DNA from: Spizellomyces punctatus DAOM BR117
Lineage: Eukaryota; Chytridiomycota; Chytridiomycetes; Spizellomycetales; Spizellomycetaceae
Length of the DNA: 64,000 bases
Assembly (NCBI RefSeq): GCF_000182565.1
Contig: NW_015971538.1
Span: forward strand, 578,713 to 642,712
Reading direction: 5' to 3'
The translations under genes and the position numbers were made by a program. The notes beneath the pieces were generated by a model. That model had not been told where the DNA came from. It ran no database searches and saw only the letters and a list, made by a program, of their open reading frames with translations. Positions 1-11,644 of this stretch are shown one piece after another. Every line of letters begins with the position of its first letter. Position 1 is the stretch's first letter.

Positions 1-3000
1 GTCCTCCTTTTCCTTCTTTGGCACGGCGCCTTTTGAATTAGCAGCGGCCGTTGCTGATTGGTATCATTAGAAGTTCAGGAAATACTGTGATGAGTATCAG
101 ATGACTGTCAACTCACCAGCAACCGTTGCCGTTTTCCTTACAGCGGGGGTTGCTATCGCGGCCACTGCTTCGGAGGCGACTTGCGCTGCCTTTCGTGTTG
201 ACCGCATGCGTAACGGTGTGTCTGATATTTCAGCAACTGGTTCATTCTGCGCAAGTATCTGGTTTCTTCTGCTCTTAGTAGTGGCTTTCGGGGTTTCCAC
301 CTTCGATTGCGGCGCTGACGTTAAAGAATGAGCACATTAATTCATCCTCCGACTTCAGAAAAATTAGACTTACTCGGGATCGCTTCTGATGTTGGTTTGT
401 TGGCCTTTTTCGGAGGACGCCCTCGCCTCGGACTAAAAGGTGTTTCTGTCCCCTGCTTGACTTTCCCTTTGCGAGTAGGCTTCTGCACAGTCTCTTGCTC
501 TAATGCTGCCAGTCTGGACCGTGTCATGCGTTTGGGCTGATCATCATCTACATGAACGGCATCTCCGGCATCGCCAGCTGCTGACTCTTGAACTTCCTCT
601 ACGCTCGACACCTCCTCCACTGTCTTCACAGTTGGAAGAGGCTCTTCTTCTTTTGGAAAAAGCTCTCTCACCTTCCCTTCAGGCCACCAGTAGGCCCAGA
701 GGATGTGGAAGAACTCCGCAGGTGCAATACTCAGAATACCACTGTCCGGATCAATCGGGAAACCAGTAATCTTCTGTTTCAGCTCCTCCAGAAGCGGCCT
801 TCCACGTTTCTGGAACCGCTGCGCCGTCTTCCAGTAAGGGGTCTCCGGCTTGTTGTATGTCATACAATTTTGCCAGATGAGCTCAACGTCGGTCTTCGAT
901 ATCGGCAAAGTTAGTACAAAGGTTGAGCAGACGCTTACAACAATAGAGTACCTCAAATGACCCGACGTCCTTGTATTCGTGGTTCTCCAGTTTCTGCATC
1001 ATCGTGGAGAAATCCATGGGATTGGTGATGAAAAGGTGATAATCTGGGGCGAGTTCGGGTGTAACTGGTTCTGCAAAAATTCCGTCCTTGTCCCACCTAC
1101 CAATATGATCGGTGTTATTATCAACACACATTCACAACGCGAATGCAATAATGGTGCTTACGATCGAATGGTTTCAAAGAATGGTCGAATGAACCGTGTT
1201 ATAGGGAAGAGGACAAACTCTGCGTAGCTGATCCCAGCTTGGTACTGTTTCAATTTTTCCTTCTCTCTTTTCCGGACGAGTTCCGTCAATAGTCGTACGC
1301 GCTCCAAATCCTTGCGAATGATGATGGCCGTTTGATTTCTCTTGGCTCGAGCCTCTTCATCCTCTTTCAGAGCAGACGCAGACGCTGTCCATGGCTGAAT
1401 AACAGTTAGCACAGTCAATATGCATTGAGCAGCAGAAGCGACCACATACCTCTAGATGCAATCGTTTCAGTAGTGGTGCCCCTCGTCGTGACTCGCGCTT
1501 CAGCGACCAGTATTTACAAAGGCGTATGATAAAGTCTTTATTCTTCTTATCAAAGTCGCCCTTCTTCTTTTTCTCCTTGAATTCAGTTCGCAACGTATCT
1601 AGTACTCGATTGAGTATATACTCTGGAATTACAGGGACTGGCGCAGAGAACTGATGAGAACGAGAGGATCCAACCGTCTCATCGTCGTCGCTCCAACCTC
1701 CCACGCCAAAGTCTGCCGATGTCGATGATTCCAGTCTTCGCTGTTTTTTCTTTCTTTTCGATGACGATAAGTCGTCGGAGCCATGGTCCAATCTTGCGTC
1801 ACTTTCTTCGTCATCGGTGATTCGCATCAAGTTTTTTCGTTTTCGCTTTCTGCTGGAGCTCTCTGTATCGGTACCGACGGGTGGGTATTCGTCTTCGGAG
1901 TCTTCAATAGCGGCGGATCGTCGGGAATTCACGAGGGACAGCTTTTGCTCCAACATTTCACGCTGGAAAGCTGCCACAGCGGCTTCGACATCAACTTGCT
2001 CTCTGTACTCGGGCTATTTGAGGCGAGGATATACGTTAATTTTCACGAAATTGACGCCCAGAGATGATATTGGCATTACCGGTGTATGTCTGTCGCAGAA
2101 CGCCCTCAAGGCATTCTGGTCGGAACCATACTGGGCTCGCATCTTCATGTAGAGCTTCGCTTTGCGCGCACATGTTGGATGGAATGGCAAATAACAATTT
2201 TTGTTACTGCATTGGATGGGAGCGCCGCCTCTGGTATGACAGAGGTAACATTGCTAAAAGGCACCTTGGTTAAACATGGCACGCATCGGCCGACAGAACG
2301 ACGACCTACCAACTTCCATCGGCTCCGAGGTATCTTTTCGATATCCACGACCGGTTCCATCAGAGTGTAATTGCCGACACTACATTCAGGCACCCACATG
2401 GCGCAGAGAAGATGCGCCCAGCCTTGTCTGCTGGTTTGTTTGAACGCACCGTCTTTGTGTGGGCAGAGGACGCAATCCTGGCACCAGCAGTCAGCATGTT
2501 TACTGCGGGAAGATGCACGGCTGTGGATGCCTCACCACTGGTTTGTGCGGGCTAAGCATGCACTTTCGGCAAAGCCATTGACCTTCAGGGATGAAGGGGA
2601 TCCCGTAACAATCTGAGAACCGCCATTTATTACAGACATTAGCAACTTTGTTTAATAAAACTATACCGTTACCATCGTCCCATATATTATACCTTGATGG
2701 ACAGCAATGTTGCAACCGTCGCAGAAAACTATCGCATTAGCATTTTCACATTCGCCGTCGTCGCATACGGCGCACACGGGATCCTCCTCATCTTCTCGGG
2801 CAGATGGAATATCTTTCGTCTGAACACCGGAAGTTAGCGGTGGTTGAAGCTGCATGACAAGAAATCACATACGGACCAGATCAAACCATTCCTTTTCCAG
2901 GATATCCATCACTCGTTCAAAGTAATCCTCGTCTATTTGGACCAAATTTTCCTTCTTCCGCTCATCGTTGATCATATTCAACCAACAGAGATCTGAACCG

Positions 3001-4265
3001 TTGAGAGTTACCGTGTTAATCTTCTTGCGTTCATGTGCATCTAGACGCACAGCGTTGATTACCTTGCTCGTCCATATCGTATTCTATGCGCTGAGCCAGC
3101 TCATCCTCGGAAGGTTCTAAAATGACGCCGCCACATAAGAAAAACTTCGCCGAGAGTAAAGATGCAAGTGTGGCACACCTGTGTGCCGGATGTAGGCAGC
3201 TCCCAACCGAAACTTTTTTGCGGGTATAGGGCTCTCTGCCAGTTCAGAGAGACGTCGGAATGAAGGCTTTGGCAAGTTCTGTGGGGCATTCGGCAATGGA
3301 GGTAGCGATAACAAATCTGATACGCCTGCATATGGATCGTCATCCAATACTTGCAGCGCGCCTTCTTCTGTCGGTAAATCTTCAGTAATGTCCTTATTTT
3401 TCGCCACCTCCTCAATTGGTTCAGAAGATGCAGCAGGGAGATCGTCAGCGCCTTTATCCAGCACGCTCTCGTGCGAGGCTCGATCATATGGTGGTTTTGA
3501 AGATGGAATCTCTACGAGCTCTCGGGAAATTAGTTCTTCAAATGTTTCGACATCTGCAACCATTGGGGGCACTGGGTTTGCCATAGAGATTGACTTCGCC
3601 GCTTCATCCTGTGAGTTCAGCTGTCGTTCTGCGGGTGGTGGAGTTACACAGCTTTCATCATGACCGGTAGAAGACTCGTTGTGAGCGGGGTCATGGGGAA
3701 CTAGTGTCTCGCTAGATATCGTTGGCTTTGTTGCGGATGGAGAGGATGGGGACGTGGTAAGGTGGGGAGGGTGTGATGGGAGGGGTCGCGGCACCGGTAA
3801 TCGTAAGAAGTCCAGATGTCGGCTAATATCCAAATCTGGAAAAAAGTCACTATATGGCTTCTCTTCGGCTGGGGGTTCGATGGTGGGAGGTGTTGGCTCC
3901 AATGCAGGAGACCGCGATCGCATGCGTGACCGGGTTAGAAAATCCAGAGATTTGCGCGAGCGACTTCGACGCCCGCTACCCTTTGCACGATGGCCGCCCC
4001 GGTATCCGCTCCTTTCCGGTGAATTCCCTCGGTCCTCTTTCGAGTGTGCATCCGCGGAGGTACTATCGGAATCAACCTCGTCAGCTCTGAAGGGCGTGCT
4101 CGGCAGACCCGTATACACTGAACGTCGGGTTATCCGTCCTTGTAGCATGACGCTGTCTACGGGAGACTGCACTTGCACCTCGCTCATCTCGTCGAGGCGC
4201 AAACCCGCCTTGTGGCTCCGCTGATCTCGACACCGTGAGACTTCTGCAGGAGGTTTGGTGACCAA
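1..4265 (-). CDS. NTO1: BRPF/Nto1-type PHD-bromodomain scaffold of a MYST histone acetyltransferase complex (3' end cut by window)
   Basis: Chromatin reader and scaffold of NuA3/MOZ-type acetyltransferase complexes. Reading down the minus strand: a Ser/Arg-rich N-terminus (4265-3200); the EPL1-like motif YDMDEQ joined across a 70-nt intron (2993-3062) to [13 protein letters not shown]; a C4HC3 PHD finger ([20 protein letters not shown], about 2790-2700); a second extended PHD with WVPE and [20 protein letters not shown] (2400-2290); the BRPF-specific [21 protein letters not shown] (about 1530-1450); and a bromodomain ([28 protein letters not shown]; 1085-820). The tail runs through introns 315-373 and 54-116 into position 1 in an open frame, so the C-terminus (a PWWP domain in animal BRPFs) lies outside. 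The start could also be the internal Met of MSEVQVQSP. Budding-yeast Nto1 lacks the bromodomain, so this copy has the fuller architecture. Confidence 0.9.
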
Positions 4266-4472
4266 TGTGGATTGCCGTCTGCCAAAGTACGGTACTTTAC
4301 AAAGTGGGGATACCCGTTTGTAGTTTCAAAACTCGCTAATCCGCAGGTGCTGAGCGCGGAGATTTTGTTACGCTGGTTTGAGATGAGTTGAATGTAGCGA
4401 CGTGCCTAAATGGGCAGCTCGTCGTAGTCGAAGCCTCAGTAAGCATTTCGTCCGGAAACGGGGGTCAATCAC

Positions 4473-6671
4473 GTGGAGTTAGGATGGGTTCTTTCCATGG
4501 TTACGAGTGGCACAGCCCTCTGGACAAGAATTCAGCACGACTTTCGTTTTTGTTCAAGACTTTTTGGCAACATTCTTCCTGAGGATTGGTCGGATGCCAC
4601 GTCCACTGCATACGCTTTCGGGTGGGAAGGGCACCAATTCATGCTTGGACGGGGCTGCACGATTGGTAGAAAGACGCTTTCTATAGTATCCCGTCGAGTC
4701 AACAGACCATGTGTGTTTGTGAAATCTGCCGACTATAGATGGTTCAGCCATACCCCACCTGCTCCGGTAAAGCCACTGCAAGCCAAACAAAAGGTTCTGG
4801 CAGTCGGTTTCAAGAATTTTAATGATTTGCTGAGAGACTTTCGCTGGGCTCTGAATTTCTACAACCACGATAGAACAACTCCTGCATATCAAGACGCATG
4901 GAACAGGTTCGGAGCGGTATGGAATTATGCAAAACGTGCATCCTGCGGTGCCATACTACGAAATGAGATTGAACGAAAAGATTTTGGAAAGTTACTTATT
5001 GCCATCAATCGCGATGAATCATTGTCACTTCGAGACCGTTTAGACCGAGTTCACAATGTCCTCCGACGAATGCGGGAATGTGGCCTTCAAATGGATGAAT
5101 TCAGTTACAATCAGCTTGCAATTGCTTCCGGATATAGGATGACATATACCCAGGCTGTGGAGTTTCAGGATAGGATGCGAAAGGACGGAATCCAACTTAC
5201 GGTGCTCACGTACTCTGCCCTCTTCACGGGACTACTACGAGTTCCGCAGTCAGGATCAATTGTTATGCGTCTTCTCTCTGACATGAAGGATGCAAAACTT
5301 CCACCTGACATACCCTTGTATACCATGCTTATTGATCACTTTGCCGGCAAAGGCGATTTTGGGAGGGCCAATCATATCATTGAATTGATGAGAATGCAGA
5401 AGTTAAAGCTAAATGAGGTTACCTACACGACGCTCATCAACGCCTATATCGAAGCCGGAGATTTTGACCAAGTAGAGCAATACTTTAAGATGATGCAGGC
5501 TGACGGGTTGGATGCAGATGCTCATGTACTAAGTACTCTCATGAACTTTTGCCTCAAGTCTGGCAACCTGGAAAAAGCGGAAGAAATGCTGGAAGACCTG
5601 CGGAAGAAGAAGCATCGCAAGGAGCAACCATCGAAGCATATGTACACTCTCGTAATCGGCGGATATGGAGCTCGAGAAGACATGGTGAATGCAGATCGAT
5701 GGTTTCAACAAATGATAGCCGATGGAGTGCATCCCGACCAAGTGGCATGTACCAGCCTGATTGGGGGGTATGTGCGTATCGGCGATAGCACCAAAGCCGA
5801 CGAGGTATTCCATAATATGACCCGGTACGGGCTACAGCCAGACGCGTACGCATATGCTGTGATGATCAATGGATATGTCAAAAGGAAAGACTTGCGATCT
5901 ACAGCCAAGATGCTCAGGGAAATGCATCATTGCGGCGTCTCGATGGAAACAGTTCCATTTAGCAGAATCATAAAGCTGTATCTACTACGGGGTGACGACG
6001 ACGCCGCTTTGGACACCTTTTCCGCGCTGATCTCTGCTGTCAGTGAAAAAAAGGCTCGAATGGAGTGGACGCACATAATCCAATTTCTGGTGAGACTAGG
6101 TCGATTAACAGCTGTGCGAGCGTGGTACGATGCGCTACGAACCGCTGGTATGGAAGTTGGGAAGCGTACAGCTGGATTTGTATGGTCACCTGGGTCGTCT
6201 TGGAAAGCCGAGATCTTGCGCGAATTTGGAAACCAAGGAAGATTTAAGGCAGGCTTGGCTGTCTGGCGATACTTACGGCGAATCGAAAAGGTCATAGATG
6301 AAAGCACAATCTGTGCCTATGTTGATTTGTGCCGTATGGATGGTGCTGTTGACAACCTCCGTTTGGATCTCGAAAGTATGGTGGAAGAAGGATATGCACT
6401 CACTGCGCCAATATACGCGTCCTGGATGGTGACGCTGATATCTCGAGGGCATGCAAGGAAAGCAACTCGATTGCTGATGGAAGACATGCCGGACAATGGG
6501 ATACATCCCACCGTAGACACCTTTGTGAGGGTTGTGACAGAATTGAGAAGGCAAGCACAATGGGCAGAGGCCAGGCACGTTTTAGATTATCTCGCATCTG
6601 AGGAGCCGGAACTGGAACCAGAAGTAAATCGCACACTTGTAGAAGGGTTACATGATATAACGAATCAGTAG
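4473..6671 (+). CDS. Mitochondrial-type pentatricopeptide repeat protein, 732 aa
   Basis: A single intronless frame encodes a PPR protein, expected to bind organellar RNA. Roughly a dozen 35-residue helical repeats can be read from about residue 170 onward. Typical starts are VTYTTLINAYIEAGDFDQVE, HMYTLVIGGYGAREDMVNA and YAYAVMINGYVKRKDL, each with the usual position-2/5 Asn, Thr or Ser pattern. The N-terminus is basic and rich in Trp, Phe and Arg without acidic clusters, which fits a mitochondrial presequence. The first Met of the frame is used, so the true start could be slightly downstream. It is divergent from the BRPF gene (207-bp shared promoter) and convergent with MHF1. The exact RNA target cannot be told from sequence. 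Confidence 0.9.
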   Translation: MELGWVLSMVTSGTALWTRIQHDFRFCSRLFGNILPEDWSDATSTAYAFGWEGHQFMLGRGCTIGRKTLSIVSRRVNRPCVFVKSADYRWFSHTPPAPVKPLQAKQKVLAVGFKNFNDLLRDFRWALNFYNHDRTTPAYQDAWNRFGAVWNYAKRASCGAILRNEIERKDFGKLLIAINRDESLSLRDRLDRVHNVLRRMRECGLQMDEFSYNQLAIASGYRMTYTQAVEFQDRMRKDGIQLTVLTYSALFTGLLRVPQSGSIVMRLLSDMKDAKLPPDIPLYTMLIDHFAGKGDFGRANHIIELMRMQKLKLNEVTYTTLINAYIEAGDFDQVEQYFKMMQADGLDADAHVLSTLMNFCLKSGNLEKAEEMLEDLRKKKHRKEQPSKHMYTLVIGGYGAREDMVNADRWFQQMIADGVHPDQVACTSLIGGYVRIGDSTKADEVFHNMTRYGLQPDAYAYAVMINGYVKRKDLRSTAKMLREMHHCGVSMETVPFSRIIKLYLLRGDDDAALDTFSALISAVSEKKARMEWTHIIQFLVRLGRLTAVRAWYDALRTAGMEVGKRTAGFVWSPGSSWKAEILREFGNQGRFKAGLAVWRYLRRIEKVIDESTICAYVDLCRMDGAVDNLRLDLESMVEEGYALTAPIYASWMVTLISRGHARKATRLLMEDMPDNGIHPTVDTFVRVVTELRRQAQWAEARHVLDYLASEEPELEPEVNRTLVEGLHDITNQ

Positions 6672-6734
6672 CACCGGGTGTAAATCGCATAGAGCTGTAC
6701 ATAATGATGGCAAACGAGTTCAGCAGGCTCAATC

Positions 6735-7422
6735 TCAACCGGGCTTCTTTCGCTTCTTGCTTTTCTCTTCCTTCATCTGCTCACTCATGCCAGATAGTAT
6801 TTGGTGCTACAAGGGAAAAACACAAAAAGCACCCTTCCCGCTTAGACCCAGATAATGCCGGATGATTTGTATCAGATATCATACCACACTATCGTTTCGC
6901 CGTGCGCATAACTTGACATCTTCAGTGGAAATCACTGTGCGTCTTCCGTGTCTGTCACATTGCAAACAGATCAGCGTCAGAGAACCAAGACTGCGCTCAA
7001 ACCAGTACCGCACCTTGAAAAGCACTCCAAGTCCAACGCCATAATTTCTGATGGCATATCGTCAGTATATCTATATGGCCACTACTGCTGTCCGAATTGG
7101 TGTGAAGACTCACCAGCTTGCTGATAGACCAGTTCAGAAAGGGCATGTATAAAGTGTGGAGATGGCATCATATTCGAAGAAGCTGCTACTCTTGTAGTAT
7201 ATTAGTGGCCATCAATGAATTAAAGTATGTCCTTTTGCGTTTGTTACGATGCAGTACCTTCTTCGTCACATATTTTTCCAACTGTATAGTGGACGGCAGC
7301 TCGTAACCGCTAAAGATTTAAAGATGCACATGCATATTAGGCTTTCCATAGCTCGCCAGAACCGACTCTGTTGCAAGCCTGTTTCTCACCTGCTTAAGCG
7401 CACTATCTTCGCCTTCCGTCAT
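6735..7422 (-). CDS. MHF1: CENP-S/MHF1 histone-fold protein
   Basis: MHF1 pairs with MHF2/CENP-X to bind DNA with FANCM and at kinetochores. The gene is split into about six tiny exons, so no long frame marks it. It starts ATG at 7422 (MTEGEDSALKQ). After an intron it reads RLRAAVHYTVGKICDEE, the conserved opening of the family (human: QRLKAAVHYTVGCLCEE). It continues through HALSELVYQQA, EIMALDLECFSR, then HGRRTVISTEDVKLCARRND, closely matching the family motif HAKRTTINTEDVKLLARR. The last exon is basic (EEKSKKRKKPG) and stops at 6735. Every join uses GT-AG and keeps frame. The protein is about 115 aa, near the family's core length. It is divergent from the lipid kinase gene (182 bp apart) and convergent with the PPR gene. 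Confidence 0.88.
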
Positions 7423-7604
7423 GATAGTGAATGTCGCCAACCATATGCTGCTTCGACACAGCGATGGGCTGTTGCAAATACCAGTAAGCAAGGTCCGATC
7501 GCGTCAGACGCGTCAAGATGCACGCCACGAGCACGAGCCATGAGGAGATACAGCATTTGCAACTAGCGGGGACCTTGCATGCGTACTAGTAGAAGACTAG
7601 GGAA

Positions 7605-9044
7605 ATGGACCCCGCTGACGACGCTGGAACCGACTCCTCTACGGGAGGCAAAGCACCCCAAAGAGACCTAATAACATGGCACATCTTTGTGAACCCCGCT
7701 TCCGGAAGCCGGTCAGGGACACATATCTGGGACACCATTGTGCGTCCCGCATTGGAAGGAGCTGGATGGCGAAAGAGTTGCTATGGAGAAGAGACGACCT
7801 TTGAAGAAACTTGCTTTCAAGTAACTTTTACTAAGCGGTGAGGCCGGGGTTCGTCAAATGGTGTACACAGGGAAACATTCCAACACCGTAATTGAATAGT
7901 GGTAACCATGCCGCCGATACTGTGCGTGAATTGGTTACGAAACGTCAAACCTTGGAGGGATTAGGATTTGTTTGTATTGGTGGTAGGTACAGCTGCCTTT
8001 ATTCTGCGTAAGGAGGTGCTCATGCGCTGGTATCAGGGGACGGAGTGGTGCACGAAGTCATTAAGGGCGTCATGTCGAGTATTTCCACATCGAACCCTCC
8101 ATCTTTGAAGGTTCCGATCGCCGTCATCCCCGCTGGCACAGGAAACGCTCTAGCAACATCTTTAAAATTGTCATCACCCGAGGAGGCAACGGAGCGCTTG
8201 ATCAATTATAAACAAACGGTTCCTCTCAAAATCAGCAGCGTTCATATCGGCCCGTCGACTTTGGACGAGTGTCCCGACGAGGTGCTGATGTACAGCTTTT
8301 GTGTCGTGAGTTGGGGTTTACATGCGCAGATTGTCAGACAATCCGAAACGTTACGGATGCTAGGAAGAAAGAGATTTCAGGTAGGAGACTCTTATTTTCG
8401 TAGATTATTGCATCCTGCTGATGGGTATTTTTCCTTAGGTGGCTGCCATGATGAACATTGCCCTGATGCACCAATACCGAGGACAACTTTACCTTCTTGA
8501 TCCAACAGAGCTCTCACAGACGGATCCAGACCCTGTAACATTCGCAAAGCCTGACTGGGCCGTGGATGAAAAATGGGTACCCGTTAACGGCAAGGACGAT
8601 GCAACATCCTTTTCATACTTTCTTAGTACAAAGGTATGTGCAATAGGGTTACCAAAGATCAAAGGTACGTCGACCTAACGTTAGCACATTTTGTTTATAT
8701 TGTAGATGTCATCCCTTGAACCAGGCTTTCAAATCGCACCACATGCTCATCCTTCCACTTCTAATATCGACCTCGTCCTCGCGCCATCCTTGAACCGCTC
8801 CCAATTGTTACACTTTCTCCAATCAACTCCCGCTATTCCAGAGTACATCCGCTACATCAAGACACGAGGGTTTAAACTTGCTCCGTCTCAGTCCAGTGGC
8901 CGAAGAACATCATGGGTGCCAAAAGCTGGGAAGCTAGTACATGACATCTGTATAGACGGAGAGATGGTAGAACTAGAAAATGGACAGGCAGTATGGGTTA
9001 AAATCCTAGATGAAAGAGCGCAACTTTTCAATGTAGTATGCTGA
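7605..9044 (+). CDS. Sphingoid-base/diacylglycerol kinase-family lipid kinase
   Basis: The product carries the DAGK catalytic fold that phosphorylates long-chain bases or diacylglycerol. Exon 1 has the nucleotide-loop start WHIFVNPASGSRSG. Exon 2 (about 7904-7980) ends FVCIGG and joins DGVVHEVIKG in exon 3, giving the GGDG catalytic signature. IAVIPAGTGNALATSL follows. Later exons (8440-8635 and 8706-9044) supply the C-terminal beta-sandwich lobe ending at 9044. Introns are short (one around 7839-7905, one around 7981-8037, and others). The layout is closest to sphingosine/LCB kinases (Lcb4/5-like) or ceramide kinase; sequence alone does not decide the substrate. No signal peptide or membrane span is evident. 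Confidence 0.85.
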
Positions 9045-9260
9045 AACTTTAGGAGGCTTTTTCTGGACTCTGAAGATAATCAAATTACTCGTCATGATGA
9101 TTATTCGTAAATGGACAAACTTGGCAAAAACACATAAACAGATCAATACCTATATATGAACAACACCTAATCTACAGTCTCAACCCATTATAAATCGTAC
9201 GGGTAAAAGACCCAACTACATCCTACATTCACAGCCCATCTCTATGTTCGACAATTGTCC

Positions 9261-10753
9261 CTACGATGTGAAACTAAGTGATCGACTATTCCTCAGTCCG
9301 CTTCTCCTTAGCAATGCCGACTTCAATCCCCTGGACTCCACCACGGTTGGAAGCGACGGAAGGCTAGGGTTTTTGGTGAGGGAACTCAAAGGTAGTGTAC
9401 AGGATCCTGATCGCGTCATTGTTGGTTTTCGTCGCCGGACGGAAGCTGGAGAGCCGGGAGGGGAAGGAAGAGGAGATCCGGGCGCAGAGGGGATGGGGCT
9501 TGGCGCAGTCTCTGGGAGGGGACAGAATAGGAGAGATAGCCGTTCTTCATCAGAATTCCAATGCGGGCAACAGAGCCTGTATTCCAAGGGCACTTTAACG
9601 TCATTCCGCTCCACGATTCTGCCACGTAAACAGACACTTTCAAAGTAAGGTCCACCGCAGAAAGTACATTTATGCGCCGATGCTAGGTACGCTTTCAATT
9701 CGTCGTGTGTCACCTCAAGGATTGGTAGCTGCTGGCGTACGATAACGCGGGCGGCCAATTCCTTGAGAGTTGGGGGAGAGTTCACTTTCTCCACTTCAAA
9801 CTTTGTCCGCAAGGGACACTCTTTCAATGCAAGCGTGCGGAGGAACTTTAGGCGGTTAAGCTCAGCGGGAATTACCGTGAGTGGATTCTTTGACAACTCC
9901 AAGGTTGTGAGAGTTTTGACTTGCCCTAACTCCGGGGGCAGTGATGTGATACAATTGTTTTCGAGATGGAGGGACGCAAGCTTCTTTAAACTGCCTATTG
10001 ACGAGGGGATGGTTTCAAGTAAATTGTCAGACGCCTTGAGTTCTATCAGCTTTGTGAGAAAGCCAATAGTGTCTGGTAGCGATGTGAGGCGATTTGATGC
10101 GACGGATAGATGCACAAGATTCTTCATGTGACCAATTTCGGGGGGTATTTCGGTTAGATCATTACAGCACCTACGACCAGGCGACAAGAAAGGTTAGTGG
10201 GACAGTTTTAACTACGCGAAGCATAGTAGAAATAAGCTGCTTGCAGCTAATGTTGCCCGTTGACTTACAGGTGGAGTGTAGTTGTTGTTGAGAGAAGACC
10301 AATATTGGGGGACAGCCGGACCAAGGCTTGGGAGCACAACCCGATTGTGCTGACGGACGTTAATTGACCAAATTTGATGGCTTTCATATTATTTCGCCTG
10401 AGGCTCTCTTCTGCAGCTCTGTCGAGGCGATAGACATCGGTCAAGCCATCGGTGACCTCGTCGGAGGATTCATTCAATAGTATATCAAGGTCATTCAGGG
10501 AAAATGAGGATGGCAAACGTCCGTCCTTTGCTCTTGCAAAAAGTCCTCCCAGTCCCTGTCGCTCACCACGCTCTGATCGATTGCCCCAAGGTCTTCGTCG
10601 CTCATCCTCTCTATCTATAACTGCCAGTGATGGCGCTATTTCTTGGCCACGGTGTGGCCGGGATTCTCGGTTCGAAGCCGATGATTCTCCAGAATCAATC
10701 AGAGCATACGCCACCGGAAGGCCGGCATGCTCTTTACTGATGCCTGCTCCCAT
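9261..10753 (-). CDS. Leucine-rich repeat protein with N-myristoylation motif and C-terminal Cys cluster (LRRC58-like)
   Basis: Two exons are joined across an intron near 10190-10265. The N-terminus MGAGISKEH fits the MGxxxS N-myristoylation consensus, suggesting membrane anchoring. A polar region of about 130 residues follows. Then come leucine-rich repeats with the 23-residue step of the Shoc2/plant type (EIPPEIGHMKNLVHLSVASN, LPDTIGFLTKLIELKASDN, and so on). After the LRRs is CTFCGGPYFES, with more Cys/His (CCPHW) 30-35 residues on. The layout resembles the C-terminal Cys region of animal LRRC58; that is recollection of the family, not a search. The tail is Pro/Ser-rich. Function unknown; LRR proteins of this shape are usually scaffolds or ubiquitin-ligase receptors. 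Confidence 0.8.
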
Positions 10754-11644
10754 GTTCAGTTCTGGTCCCGAAAGGAGCCGTCACTGAGATGAAGACAGTA
10801 AGAGTGTAATGGTTGTCTGTGTAGGTTTTAGCGATCTAACGCCACAGGACAAGGAGTGGCACTGCCGCCCGCTAAAGGGAAATGAAGGGAAAGCGGATGG
10901 CTGGTCAATGAGATGAAAAAAAGAAAGAGGACACAGCCCGTCTCTCATGCAGCCGTCGTCGGGCTGTCAGACATGCAGGAAGGGGAGAAAAGAAGGAGGA
11001 GATACACACCTGGCCGGCACGTCTCTCGCGGATAAAACTTCACACGCGGCTTAGCCCCGGGAAAAGGGAATTGATAACGAAAAAAGCAACTTTCACGACG
11101 ACGACGAACGAACAAATGTGGAAATGGCCAATGCAACAAAAGGAAATGGGAGATTCCCACAAGAACAAAAAGCGCCCTTTTGTTTAGGGTTTGGAGGTGA
11201 AACCTGAACGGAGAGAACGTTTTGAATAATTACTATTTATAGTCTCTCTCGCTTTAAAACCCTCAGACTTTCAAGGGGATATCCTTTTGGTATCCTAGCG
11301 GTCATCGGAAAGTTTATTTTTGTTTTAGCATTTTGGGGCTTCATCAATATCAGGATATGCATGTTGCATTCCTGCTCTTATTCAGTCGCATGTTGGTTCC
11401 ACCTCTTTTGGCAGATGAAAATCATAAGATAGATTCGTTTACCTTGTGTAGAAGACTTGTCATCTCAAGGACCTCAAAACGTTAAACTTGTTTAAGCGCA
11501 GAATTCACTAGCCCACTAATGATCAAGTACCTGAAGGGAACGCGAAATTACCTGCGGCCGTTGATGGGATACCTTTGATAATAAAAATAATATAGATTGT
11601 ACATACACCACATATACACATATACACCGCTCGGCAACTGATAT
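10754..11644. other. Intergenic region upstream of the LRR gene and downstream of LAMTOR1
   Basis: About 890 bp with no convincing coding frame on either strand. The part next to the LRR gene is purine-rich on the plus strand (pyrimidine-rich on the coding strand), which fits a 5' leader and promoter. The right half is AT-rich, ending in CATATACACATATACACC-type dinucleotide runs. Confidence 0.5.

Noticed and set aside
3041-3062. Apparent 22-nt intron in the BRPF gene
   Set aside because: A 70-nt intron (2993-3062) with normal signals gives [19 protein letters not shown], matching the family, so no ultra-short intron is needed.
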